Shown in pieces: positions 33,865 through 42,039 of a stretch of DNA of 64,000 nt. The notes beneath the pieces were generated by a model. The model searched no databases, was not told the DNA's origin, and was given only the letters and a program-made list of their open reading frames with translations. Location: positions 44,596 through 108,595 of the forward strand of contig JAJRRB010000018.1 in the NCBI GenBank assembly GCA_024279915.1. The letters run 5' to 3'. Positions within the stretch are counted from its first letter, which is position 1. Each line of letters opens with the position of its first letter. The translations under genes and the position numbers were made by a program. The DNA comes from Deltaproteobacteria bacterium. GTDB lineage: Bacteria; Desulfobacterota; Desulfuromonadia; Desulfuromonadales; BM103.

Positions 33865-35508
33865 CTAGGCCCGGCATCCTTCCGGTAGTTCAATAATAAA
33901 CCGAGCACCACCAAGGCTACCAGGCTCAACATAAATACGCCCCTTGTGAGCCTCTATATTTGCGTAGACATTGGCCAACCCCAACCCTGTCCCCTTATCT
34001 TTGGTCGTATAAAACGGCTCAAACAATTTATCCTGATCCTCTTTAGCAATCCCTGCCCCGGTATCCTCGATAACAATCTCACCTTGGCCTTCATTGATTT
34101 CGATTCGAACCTTACCTTCAGGGCTAGCTGCCTCTCCGGCATTGATGAGAAGATCCCAAAGGACCTGATGCATTTTCTGAGGATCAACATTCATCAAAAT
34201 TGGCCCACGATAGGCCTTTTCAATCATTACCTCCGGGAACTGTCCACTAACGCTTAACAGAGCAATCAATTCATCAAGCAGCAAAGCGATATCAATCAAT
34301 TCTATCTGCAACCGTGCCGGTCGAGCAAAAGTGAGGAAATCGCTGAGCAACAAGCTTAAACGATCTGCCTCTTTAACAACAATGTTCATTAACTGCCGGT
34401 CTTCATCATTGACCTTCTCATCTTCGAGGAGAAGCTGTACCGAACCACTAATCGACGCAAGAGGATTGCGAATCTCATGAGCCAACCCTGAGGCAAGGCG
34501 ACCAACAGCAGCCAGGCGATCAGCTCGATGCAATTGTTCTTCAAGAGCCTTAAACTCGGTTAGATCCTGAAAAGCGATCAGTAACCCAAGGCTGTCATTA
34601 TCCTTATCAACAACCCGACTGGCTGAATAGCCTAAAGTAAGTATGCTTTCTTCACTTCGACGATAATGTATTTCACCACGGTCGACACCATCCAATGCCT
34701 CCGAATCAAAAGTATCGAATTCCGGGAAAATTGCTTCTATTGGTCGGTTGTAAACTTCTTCCAAACGATAACCGGTGATCTTGCTGGCAGCATTATTGAA
34801 GGAACGGATACGCCCTGCAGCATTAACGACCATCAGACCGCTGTTAATATTAGTCAAAATTGACTGATTGAGTCGTTCCAGTTCACCGTAGTCAATCTCC
34901 CGCTTTTCTCGTGCCTCTTCGCTACGACGCAGCCGTTCTGCCAACGCCCCGCTTAATAAAGCCGTCAGAAAGAAGGCACCGACATGGAGAAAGACCGCAT
35001 AGAAGACATCGTAATGCTGCAAGTCTTTCGGTAAAGACTGGCCGACGAGACGTGGCAAGTAACCATAGTACTGGAGATCAAGCAAGCTGCCGTAGAGAAT
35101 AGACGAAGCGGAGGCAACCACCAGTAGCTGTGGCCTGGGACAGAAGACACTGGCGGCGATGATCACCAGGATAAACAAAAAAGAGTAGAGGCTATCGACA
35201 CCGCCGGTTAAGTAAATGATCAGGACAATAAAGAGCAGATCCCAACTGATCTGAGCATTGATGAAGTGGTGGTGACGCCTTATCCGAGCGAGGAGGAGAC
35301 CTGATACAAACGTCTGCAGAACAGCAAGAAGAGTAAGATAAGTCAGGTAACGGGCTGCTGCAGAGACCGCCCAGGAACCTTGTTGTAATTGATAGAGGAT
35401 GGTACCGCCGAGAAAAAGGCAGACCACAGCCAGGCGGACAGCAAGGTACCACGACAGTAAGCGACGTGGGATATTATGAGAGTATTTTCGAACGGGCGTT
35501 ACCGCCAT
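33865..35508 (-). CDS. pilS: Sensor histidine kinase PilS
   Basis: The roughly 547-aa kinase has six N-terminal hydrophobic helices (to about residue 190), a PAS domain (GLMVVNAAGRIRSFNNAASKI), a HisKA H-box LAHEIRNPLASISGS and an ATPase domain with DTGAGIAKEDQ and TGLGLANV. It should phosphorylate PilR and so control pilin transcription, probably sensing pilin in the membrane as in Pseudomonas. Two starts are possible: ATG 35508 and TTG 35529, the latter with GGAGGTGA but lying inside a repeat element; I prefer the ATG. Confidence 0.93.
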   Translation of the reverse strand: MAVTPVRKYSHNIPRRLLSWYLAVRLAVVCLFLGGTILYQLQQGSWAVSAAARYLTYLTLLAVLQTFVSGLLLARIRRHHHFINAQISWDLLFIVLIIYLTGGVDSLYSFLFILVIIAASVFCPRPQLLVVASASSILYGSLLDLQYYGYLPRLVGQSLPKDLQHYDVFYAVFLHVGAFFLTALLSGALAERLRRSEEAREKREIDYGELERLNQSILTNINSGLMVVNAAGRIRSFNNAASKITGYRLEEVYNRPIEAIFPEFDTFDSEALDGVDRGEIHYRRSEESILTLGYSASRVVDKDNDSLGLLIAFQDLTEFKALEEQLHRADRLAAVGRLASGLAHEIRNPLASISGSVQLLLEDEKVNDEDRQLMNIVVKEADRLSLLLSDFLTFARPARLQIELIDIALLLDELIALLSVSGQFPEVMIEKAYRGPILMNVDPQKMHQVLWDLLINAGEAASPEGKVRIEINEGQGEIVIEDTGAGIAKEDQDKLFEPFYTTKDKGTGLGLANVYANIEAHKGRIYVEPGSLGGARFIIELPEGCRA

Positions 35509-35521
35509 AGGGATATGAGCC

Positions 35522-35642
35522 TCTTGCAAAAATCGTCACCTCCGTAAAAGCGGGCATCCAGTCTTTTTGACAACCTTTACTTTTTCTGGATTTCCACCTG
35601 CGCAGGAATGACGATTGCCAAACTTTAGGGCGTTTTGCAAGA
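35522..35642. repeat. MITE/REP-like element at the pilS start
   Basis: The 121-bp element is bounded by perfect 10-bp terminal inverted repeats TCTTGCAAAA / TTTTGCAAGA. Inside lie an 8-bp pair AATCGTCA / TGACGATT and a CATCCAG / CTGGAT pair, giving the familiar CGTCATTCC-type bacterial palindrome. One end covers the alternative TTG start of pilS and supplies a Shine-Dalgarno-like GGAGG. The pilC stop is 10 nt beyond the other end. Confidence 0.8.
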
Positions 35643-35652
35643 TCCCCGTATG

Positions 35653-36873
35653 TTAGCCGAGCGCATCGCCCATTGCAAAAATAGGCATATACATGGCGAC
35701 AACCAGGCCGCCAACAGTAGTGCCGAGGAAAACCATTAGCAACGGTTCCATCATTGCTGTCAGGTTACCAACGGCATCATCGACTTCATCATCATAAAAG
35801 TCAGCGACCTTATTAAGCATTGTATCAATCGAACCGGATTGCTCGCCAACAGCAATCATCTGACAGACCATCGAAGGAAAGACCCCGGACTCGGCTAATG
35901 GCTCTGCAATTGTTTTGCCTTCACTGATACTTTGGGCCACTTTGTAGATGGCGTTCTCGACAATCTTGTTGCCCGCTGTTTTGGCAACAATATCCAGACC
36001 ATCCAGAATCGGCACTCCACTGGAGATCATGGTGCCAAGCGTCCTGGTAAACTTGGCAACAGCAACCTTGCGAACCAGGGGCCCCATAACCGGCAGTTTC
36101 AGGAAAAGTGCATCAAAGAAAAGCTCCCCTTTAGGCGTTCCATAAATCCGTTTGAGTATCCACACAATTGCGTACCCCCCCCCAATAATAAGAAAGAAGT
36201 ATCTCTGGATAGCGTCACTCAGCCAGATAACAATCAGGGTCGGCACTGGCAACTGGCTGCCCATACCTTCAAACATAGACTGGAACTGTGGGATAACAAA
36301 AACCAGGATGACAGCAATAACAAGTACAGCGATACCGACAATTGTCATCGGATAGGTCATGGCACTCTTAACCTGTTTTTTTAACTTCATTGCTTTTTCA
36401 AGATAGGCTGCCAGACGGTTGAGAATGGTGTCAAGAATACCGCCGATTTCACCGGCCGCCACAAAGTTAACGAAAAGCGCGTCGAATGCCTTAGGATGTT
36501 TTTTTAAAGCATCGGCAAAGGTAGAACCAGACTCAACATCTTCCTTAACTTGAAGAAGGATGGTTTTGAATGTTTTGTTCTCCTGTTGTTTACTCAGGAT
36601 ATCAAGGCATTGCACCAGAGGCAGACCAGCATCAATCATGGTAGCAAACTGCCGGATAAAAATAACGAGGTCTTTAGTCGTGACCTTCGGCTCAAAGCCA
36701 GGGATTTTGATATCAAGATCAAAGCCCTTGCCACGCTCCTTGATCTTCCCCGGCGAAATTCCCTGGCGTCGAAGTTGCGCCTGGACAGCTGCGTCATCAG
36801 GGGCTTCCATCTCCCCTTTCATGGACTGACCAGACTTTGTAGTACCTTCCCAAGCAAATTTACCCATGATCAA
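35653..36873 (-). CDS. pilC: Type IV pilus platform protein PilC
   Basis: This 406-aa protein has two GspF domains: FIRQFATMIDAGLPLVQCLD near residue 70 and FTRTLGTMISSGVPILDGLD near residue 275, with three membrane helices, one after each domain and one at the C-terminus. It is the inner-membrane platform on which PilB and PilT act to extend and retract the pilus. The gene starts 64 nt after the pilT stop. Confidence 0.95.
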   Translation of the reverse strand: MIMGKFAWEGTTKSGQSMKGEMEAPDDAAVQAQLRRQGISPGKIKERGKGFDLDIKIPGFEPKVTTKDLVIFIRQFATMIDAGLPLVQCLDILSKQQENKTFKTILLQVKEDVESGSTFADALKKHPKAFDALFVNFVAAGEIGGILDTILNRLAAYLEKAMKLKKQVKSAMTYPMTIVGIAVLVIAVILVFVIPQFQSMFEGMGSQLPVPTLIVIWLSDAIQRYFFLIIGGGYAIVWILKRIYGTPKGELFFDALFLKLPVMGPLVRKVAVAKFTRTLGTMISSGVPILDGLDIVAKTAGNKIVENAIYKVAQSISEGKTIAEPLAESGVFPSMVCQMIAVGEQSGSIDTMLNKVADFYDDEVDDAVGNLTAMMEPLLMVFLGTTVGGLVVAMYMPIFAMGDALG

Positions 36874-36937
36874 CCTCTTCGGTTATTAGAAAAAACTCAC
36901 TGACTCAACCTTACAGCGTTACAGCTCAACCCCACCT

Positions 36938-38056
36938 CTATCTTTTCACACCAGACCCCGATTTGACTCCACGCTTGAGCGCTGCCGAAGGATTGGCGAT
37001 CATCTCTTTGAGCTCTTCGACATCAGGTGTGCGAGACATGGCATCATCCAACGATATTTTTTTCTCGTGAAAGAGAGAAAAGAGGCATTGGTTCATCGTC
37101 TGCATACCGTATTTTTCTTGTCCCATTTGCATTTGAGAGTAAAGCTGGTGGACCTTATCGTCACGAATCAAGGCACGAATTGCTGTATTCGGAACCATAA
37201 TTTCAAGAGCCAAGGCCCGGCCCTTGCCATCCAGACGTGGCATCAGCGTCTGCGACAGAACACCTTCCAGGACAAACGAAAGTTGAGTGCGAACCTGTTG
37301 TTGCTGGTTGGTCGGAAAAACGTCGACACGACGATTGATTGTTTGTACACAGCCATTGGTATGCAGGGTTGCAAAGCAGAGGTGGCCGGTCTCAGCGATG
37401 GAGAGTGCGGCTTCGATCGTTTCCAGATCACGCAACTCACCAAGCAGGACAACATCAGGATCCTGGCGGAGAATATATTTCAGAGCATTCTTGAACGAAA
37501 AGGTATCGGTACCTACTTCGCGTTGGTTGACGATACATCTTTTGTGCGGATGCAAATATTCAATCGGATCCTCGATCGTTACGATATGTTCCTGACGCTC
37601 AGCATTGATGGCATCAATAATTGAAGCCAGAGTGGTGGACTTACCGGAACCAGTGGGACCGGTCACCAGCACCAGACCGTTCGATTTAGCAGAAATTGTT
37701 TTGATGACCTGTGGCAAACCGAGTTCATCAAAAGTTAGAAACTTGTAGGGGATTAAGCGAAAGACACCGGCGAGAGCCCCACGTTGCACGAAAACATTAC
37801 CACGGAAGCGAGCCAGACCTTTGACACCAAAAGAGAAGTCGAGTTCGTTCATCTCCTCGAATTTACGCTTCTGGGTTTCCGTGAGGATACTGTAACAGAT
37901 ATTCTTGGTATCCGCCGGCAGTAAGGAGCGCATTTTCATCGGCATCAACTTGCCATTGACGCGAATCTGAGGCGGTGTTCCGGTCGTGATATGGAGGTCG
38001 GATGCTCCATGCTCCACCATTGATTTGAGCATTTGCTGAATCGAAAATTCTGACAT
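36938..38056 (-). CDS. pilT: Pilus retraction ATPase PilT
   Basis: The 372-aa protein from ATG 38056 starts with the standard SEFSIQQMLKSMVEHGASDLH. It has Walker A GPTGSGKST, the Asp box region, Walker B VVLLGELRDLETI, and the His box ATLHTNGCVQTINR. The conserved retraction motif AIRALIRDD (AIRNLIRE in others) is present with Ala for Asn. The upstream extension of the frame to 38149 runs into a repeat and is not coding. It depolymerises pili with the PilC platform. Confidence 0.94.
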   Translation of the reverse strand: MSEFSIQQMLKSMVEHGASDLHITTGTPPQIRVNGKLMPMKMRSLLPADTKNICYSILTETQKRKFEEMNELDFSFGVKGLARFRGNVFVQRGALAGVFRLIPYKFLTFDELGLPQVIKTISAKSNGLVLVTGPTGSGKSTTLASIIDAINAERQEHIVTIEDPIEYLHPHKRCIVNQREVGTDTFSFKNALKYILRQDPDVVLLGELRDLETIEAALSIAETGHLCFATLHTNGCVQTINRRVDVFPTNQQQQVRTQLSFVLEGVLSQTLMPRLDGKGRALALEIMVPNTAIRALIRDDKVHQLYSQMQMGQEKYGMQTMNQCLFSLFHEKKISLDDAMSRTPDVEELKEMIANPSAALKRGVKSGSGVKR

Positions 38057-38096
38057 AAGGCACCTGGTACGATGTGGCGCATAGCGCGTTTTAGTT

Positions 38097-38239
38097 AGTT
38101 TTCGTCCGGAAACGGCCCTTTTCCGCAATCTCTGCGTCAATCTGCACATTTGATTGTGCGGCGTAAAGTGCTACGCCTCCGCTCAAATGCTTAACTTCCT
38201 TGACCTTGCGAAAAATTGCTCATTTCCAAATCGAAAACT
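38097..38239 (-). repeat. 143-bp dispersed palindromic element, copy A
   Basis: This element lies between pilB and pilT. Its sequence on the minus strand matches copy B at 48899-49041 over its whole length with roughly 20-25 differences by hand alignment. The ends form an imperfect terminal inverted repeat (GTTTTCGnnnnGGAAA), followed by a core containing GCATTTGAGCGGAGGCGTAG and CGCAGAGATTGCGGAAAAGG. It has no coding signal. Confidence 0.85.
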
Positions 38240-38245
38240 GCACCT

Positions 38246-38274
38246 GTGTCCATCCGGAGTTACCGGATGGACAC
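38246..38274. repeat. Perfect 12-bp hairpin between pilB and pilT
   Basis: GTGTCCATCCGG, loop AGTTA, CCGGATGGACAC forms a perfect 12-bp stem next to repeat copy A. There is no T-run on either strand, so a classical terminator is unlikely. The GTGTCCA end resembles the palindrome in the pilA leader. It could stabilise or process the pil transcript. Confidence 0.75.
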
Positions 38275-38340
38275 TAGTTAGCTTCAAGGAGCTGGGGTCT
38301 CGGGGGAATTTCTCCAGCCTCCAGCCCCTATCCCCCGCTC

Positions 38341-40041
38341 CTAATCATCAGCGATGGTGCAACGCAGAGTCTCTTCAAATGAAGTGATTCTTTCATCCAT
38401 CTTTGTCAAAGCTGCCTGACGCATTGTCTTGACACCCAGACGCATCGATTCCCGTTTTATTTCCGCGGTGTTAGCGCCGGCCAGAATCAACTCACGCAGC
38501 TCTTCAAACATCGGCATGACCTGGTAGAAACCGACACGGCCCTTGTAACCTGTGTCATTGCACTTGGCGCAGCCTTCACCCTTGTAGCTATTAAAGCTAT
38601 CAATATCGCTCTCAAGGACTCCGGCCTGAATAAGAGTTTCCTTGGGAATGTCCTCTGGAATCTGACACTCTTTGCAAAGTCGACGGCCAAGACGCTGTCC
38701 GGTAATCAGGTTAACAGCTGAAGCCACCAGGAAAGGTTCGATGCCCATATTGAGCAGTCGGTTGACGGTACTTGGGCAATCGTTGGTATGTAGAGTAGAG
38801 AGCACCAAGTGCCCAGTCAACGCAGCCTTGACACCGATCTCGGCCGTCTCGAAGTCACGGATTTCACCAATCATGATGATATCCGGATCCTGACGTAAAA
38901 AGGAACGCAGGGCAGCGGCAAAGTTGAGGCCGATCTCGTCATGCATCTGACACTGATTAATACCAGCGAAGTTAAATTCGACAGGATCTTCAGCAGTTGA
39001 GATGTTCTCCGAGGGCGTGTTCAATTCACCCAGGGCAGAATAGAGAGAAACGGTTTTACCGGAACCGGTTGGACCGGTGACCAGAACCATGCCGAAAGGC
39101 TTGTGAATCTGCTCCTTGAACCACTTCAGCGACGTCTCTTCGTAACCAAGTTTGGTCATATCAAGCTGCAGGTTCGATTTATCAAGCAGACGCAGAACGA
39201 TCTTTTCGCCAAACAAAGTCGGTAGGCAACTCACACGGTAGTCCATGTCTTTGCCGCCAGGTAGTTTGATCTTGATACGACCGTCCTGAGGGAGTCGTCG
39301 TTCAGAGATATCCATCTCAGACATGATTTTGATACGAGAGGTAAGAGCGTTCTTCAGCTTCAGCGGTGGTTTCATGACCTCGTGTAGCACGCCGTCGATA
39401 CGATAACGAACCCGGAATGATTTTTCGTAGGGTTCAACATGGATATCAGAGGCACCTTTCTTGATCGCATCGGTGAGTGTCAGGTTAACCAGTTTAACAA
39501 CCGGAGCATCCTCACTGGATTTCTCCAAGGCACCGAGATCAACATCATCCTCTTCGTCGACAACCTCAAGGTCGATATCATCAAGGTCGCCCATGACATC
39601 ATCAAAAGAGGCACTCTGATCATAATATTTGTCGATTGCAGCCTTGATGCTTGCTTCAGCGGCCACGACAACTTCGACGTTGTAGCCAGTCATGAATTTG
39701 ATATCGTCAATGGCAAAGATGTTGGATGGATCTGCCATGGCAACGATCAGCGTAGAGCCAGCACGATTAACCGGCATCAACTGGTACTTCTGCACAACCT
39801 CTGAAGGAATCAATTTAATGACACTTTCGTCGATTTCAAATTCACTGAGATTGATTGAAGGGACGCCATACTGACGAGACAGGAAAGCCGCGAGATCTTC
39901 TTCTTTCAGATAACCGAGTTTAACCAGGCTGGCACCAAGGCGGCCACCACTGGCTTTCTGCTCTTCGAGAGCCTTGACGAGTTGTTTCTCATCGATTAAT
40001 TTATTGCGAACCAGAAGTTCGCCGAGCCGATTAGCAGCCAT
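38341..40041 (-). CDS. pilB: Pilus extension ATPase PilB
   Basis: The 566-aa protein has an N-terminal GspE/MshEN domain (residues 1-150), then the secretion ATPase core: Walker A GPTGSGKT, Walker B IIMIGEIRDFETAE, His box LSTLHTNDCPSTVNR. A tetracysteine zinc site (CKEC ... CAKC) lies near residues 465-505. It powers pilus polymerisation with PilC. It is the first gene of the pil group in this orientation, followed by pilT after about 280 nt containing repeats. Confidence 0.95.
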   Translation of the reverse strand: MAANRLGELLVRNKLIDEKQLVKALEEQKASGGRLGASLVKLGYLKEEDLAAFLSRQYGVPSINLSEFEIDESVIKLIPSEVVQKYQLMPVNRAGSTLIVAMADPSNIFAIDDIKFMTGYNVEVVVAAEASIKAAIDKYYDQSASFDDVMGDLDDIDLEVVDEEDDVDLGALEKSSEDAPVVKLVNLTLTDAIKKGASDIHVEPYEKSFRVRYRIDGVLHEVMKPPLKLKNALTSRIKIMSEMDISERRLPQDGRIKIKLPGGKDMDYRVSCLPTLFGEKIVLRLLDKSNLQLDMTKLGYEETSLKWFKEQIHKPFGMVLVTGPTGSGKTVSLYSALGELNTPSENISTAEDPVEFNFAGINQCQMHDEIGLNFAAALRSFLRQDPDIIMIGEIRDFETAEIGVKAALTGHLVLSTLHTNDCPSTVNRLLNMGIEPFLVASAVNLITGQRLGRRLCKECQIPEDIPKETLIQAGVLESDIDSFNSYKGEGCAKCNDTGYKGRVGFYQVMPMFEELRELILAGANTAEIKRESMRLGVKTMRQAALTKMDERITSFEETLRCTIADD

Positions 40042-40160
40042 AAAAAGTTGTCTTCTCTCCCCGAGAATTTATCCGAAAAGTTTCTCTGTAAATTCAACCT
40101 TCGCATTCTAGCGAATGCGTCTGAGGCCTGTCAAGCGAGATACCATGTAACCAGTTGAAA

Positions 40161-41012
40161 TCAAAACCCAAATCTAGCAGCCTGTCGCATGACATGAGCT
40201 TCTGGAGCACGACCAAACCAGAGCTGAAAAGCAGCTTCTCCTTGAGCTGAGAGCATGCCCAGACCATCAGCAGCCTCTAGTCCGCGTCTCCGAGCCTCAT
40301 CGAGCAACGCCGTTGGCTCTGGGGTGTAGACCATATCGAAAACCGCGCCACCGGCTTTGACGCAATCTACCACCGGTAAACCGAATGCTTCTCCTTTAAG
40401 GCCAACAGCCGTTGTATTGATCAGCAGGTCAACCGGTTTCGAGGCATTCACCAGAGAAGGTCCGAGTTCATACTCAGCAAAAGCCGTGCCCGAAAAGTTT
40501 GGCGAGATTTCTTCGATCAGTTGCTGCGATCTCTCTCTGGTTCGGTTGGCGACACCTACCCAGGCAGCCTGCGCTTGACAGAGCGCAACCAGAGCCGCCC
40601 GACAGGCACCACCGGCTCCAAGGAGCAGAACTCGTTTGCCGGCAACATCGACACCAAGCTCCTGTTTCAGGGCATTCAGAAGACCGACCCCATCAGTGTT
40701 ATAGCCTTTGAGACAACCATTCTTGTTAACAATCGTATTGATTGCACCTATCAGGACCGCCTGTTTATCCATTTCGTCAACCAGATGACAAGCGGCTTCC
40801 TTGTGCGGGATAGTCAGGTTGATCCCACGTAATGACATGGCACGAAGACCTGCAACTGCGTCACACAACTGTGTCGAGGTGACGTGAAATGGCACGTACA
40901 CTGCGTCCAAACCACTGCTTTTGATCGCCGCATTTTGCATACGCGGCGAAAGAGAATGTGCCACCGGGGCGCCAAAGATGCCGACAACCGTTGTTTTACC
41001 GGTCAGTTGCAT
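40161..41012 (-). CDS. aroE: Shikimate dehydrogenase
   Basis: The roughly 283-aa enzyme reduces 3-dehydroshikimate with NADPH in aromatic amino-acid synthesis. It shows GAPVAHSLSPRMQN, catalytic Lys in NLTIPHKEA, Asp in GYNTDGVGL and the NADP loop LLGAGGACRAA. I use ATG 41012, since it follows the ribF stop by 1 nt, has GGAG 9 nt upstream and gives the usual MQLTGKT start; a longer form from 41027 would overlap ribF. Confidence 0.94.
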   Translation of the reverse strand: MQLTGKTTVVGIFGAPVAHSLSPRMQNAAIKSSGLDAVYVPFHVTSTQLCDAVAGLRAMSLRGINLTIPHKEAACHLVDEMDKQAVLIGAINTIVNKNGCLKGYNTDGVGLLNALKQELGVDVAGKRVLLLGAGGACRAALVALCQAQAAWVGVANRTRERSQQLIEEISPNFSGTAFAEYELGPSLVNASKPVDLLINTTAVGLKGEAFGLPVVDCVKAGGAVFDMVYTPEPTALLDEARRRGLEAADGLGMLSAQGEAAFQLWFGRAPEAHVMRQAARFGF

Positions 41013-41013
41013 A

Positions 41014-42003
41014 TCACTTAACTCCATTCAGTCCGGCGTTGTAACCGCAATCGAGATATTCTCGATACTCGACGATTTGCGAATCGGCCAGCATCTCTCG
41101 TGACTGAGCAATATCTTTGAGAACAGCGTCCTGCAGAGCCTCAACTGAAGCAAACTTCTTCTCGCCACGCAGACGCTCGACAAAGTAAATCCTCAAGCGT
41201 TCGCCGTAAAGATCGCCCTTGAAATCAAACAGATGAATCTCAAGGGTGGTTTCACCATCAATGAAGGTTGGTCTGTGCCCAATGTTGATAACACCATCAT
41301 AGTAATTCTCACACCATTTTACCTTGACAGCATAAACACCATCACACGGAAGTATTTCCTTTTGGGTCAAGAGATTAGCTGTCGGGAAACCGAGTTTACG
41401 CCCCCGACCATCACCATGTACGACCTCTCCGTCAAGGGTGAAGTGGCGACCAAGGATACTCACCGCATCAGCAACCCTTCCCTCTTGCAGAATTTGACGA
41501 ATTGCCGTTGAACTGTGCGCCTGTTGTTCTGCACGAATCGGCTCGAGGACCTCAAGAGTGAAGCCATACTCTTTGGACTTTGTCGTAAGAAATTCAGTAT
41601 TACCCTGGCGATTGCGACCAAAAGCGTAATCATAGCCAACGATCAGATGTTTGACGCCCAGTTTATGAACCAGAATTTCTCTGACAAACTCCTCGGCTGG
41701 CATCTCTGCCAATTGTCGGGTGAAATTGATGACCACCAAAAGGTCAACGCAGGAGGCGGTAAGAAGACGTATTTTCTCTTCAGGTGTATTCAGTTGCAAA
41801 GGGGCTTTATCGGGTGCTAACAAGCGCAATGGATGTGGTTCAAAGGTGACCACGACCGCTGTCCCTTTTAGCTCACGCGCCCGGTCTGTGACCCGTCGGA
41901 AAATCTCCCGGTGTCCAAGATGGACCCCGTCGAAATTACCGATAGTCAAAACGGTCCGACAGGGTGGTTGTTTTAGTGTATCAAGATCCCTTATAACCTG
42001 CAT
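41014..42003 (-). CDS. ribF: Bifunctional riboflavin kinase/FAD synthetase
   Basis: This 329-aa enzyme makes FMN and FAD. The N-terminal adenylyltransferase domain has TIGNFDGVHLGHREI near 20-34 and the C-terminal flavokinase has GDGRGRKLGFPTANL near 200. The gene lies between rnr (36 nt gap) and aroE (1 nt gap). This bifunctional architecture is normal for bacteria. Confidence 0.95.
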   Translation of the reverse strand: MQVIRDLDTLKQPPCRTVLTIGNFDGVHLGHREIFRRVTDRARELKGTAVVVTFEPHPLRLLAPDKAPLQLNTPEEKIRLLTASCVDLLVVINFTRQLAEMPAEEFVREILVHKLGVKHLIVGYDYAFGRNRQGNTEFLTTKSKEYGFTLEVLEPIRAEQQAHSSTAIRQILQEGRVADAVSILGRHFTLDGEVVHGDGRGRKLGFPTANLLTQKEILPCDGVYAVKVKWCENYYDGVINIGHRPTFIDGETTLEIHLFDFKGDLYGERLRIYFVERLRGEKKFASVEALQDAVLKDIAQSREMLADSQIVEYREYLDCGYNAGLNGVK

Positions 42004-42039
42004 CTATGATCCCCAGCGACAGTTCCCGTATGTAGACGA

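Noticed and set aside
33717..33932. 71-aa minus-strand reading frame between pilR and pilS
   Set aside because: It lies over the inverted GGGATGAA repeat and the tail of pilS; its Phe-Ile-Pro repeats come from the DNA repeat.
38057..38149. 31-residue N-terminal extension of pilT
   Set aside because: It runs into dispersed repeat copy A, and the ATG at 38056 gives the standard PilT start.
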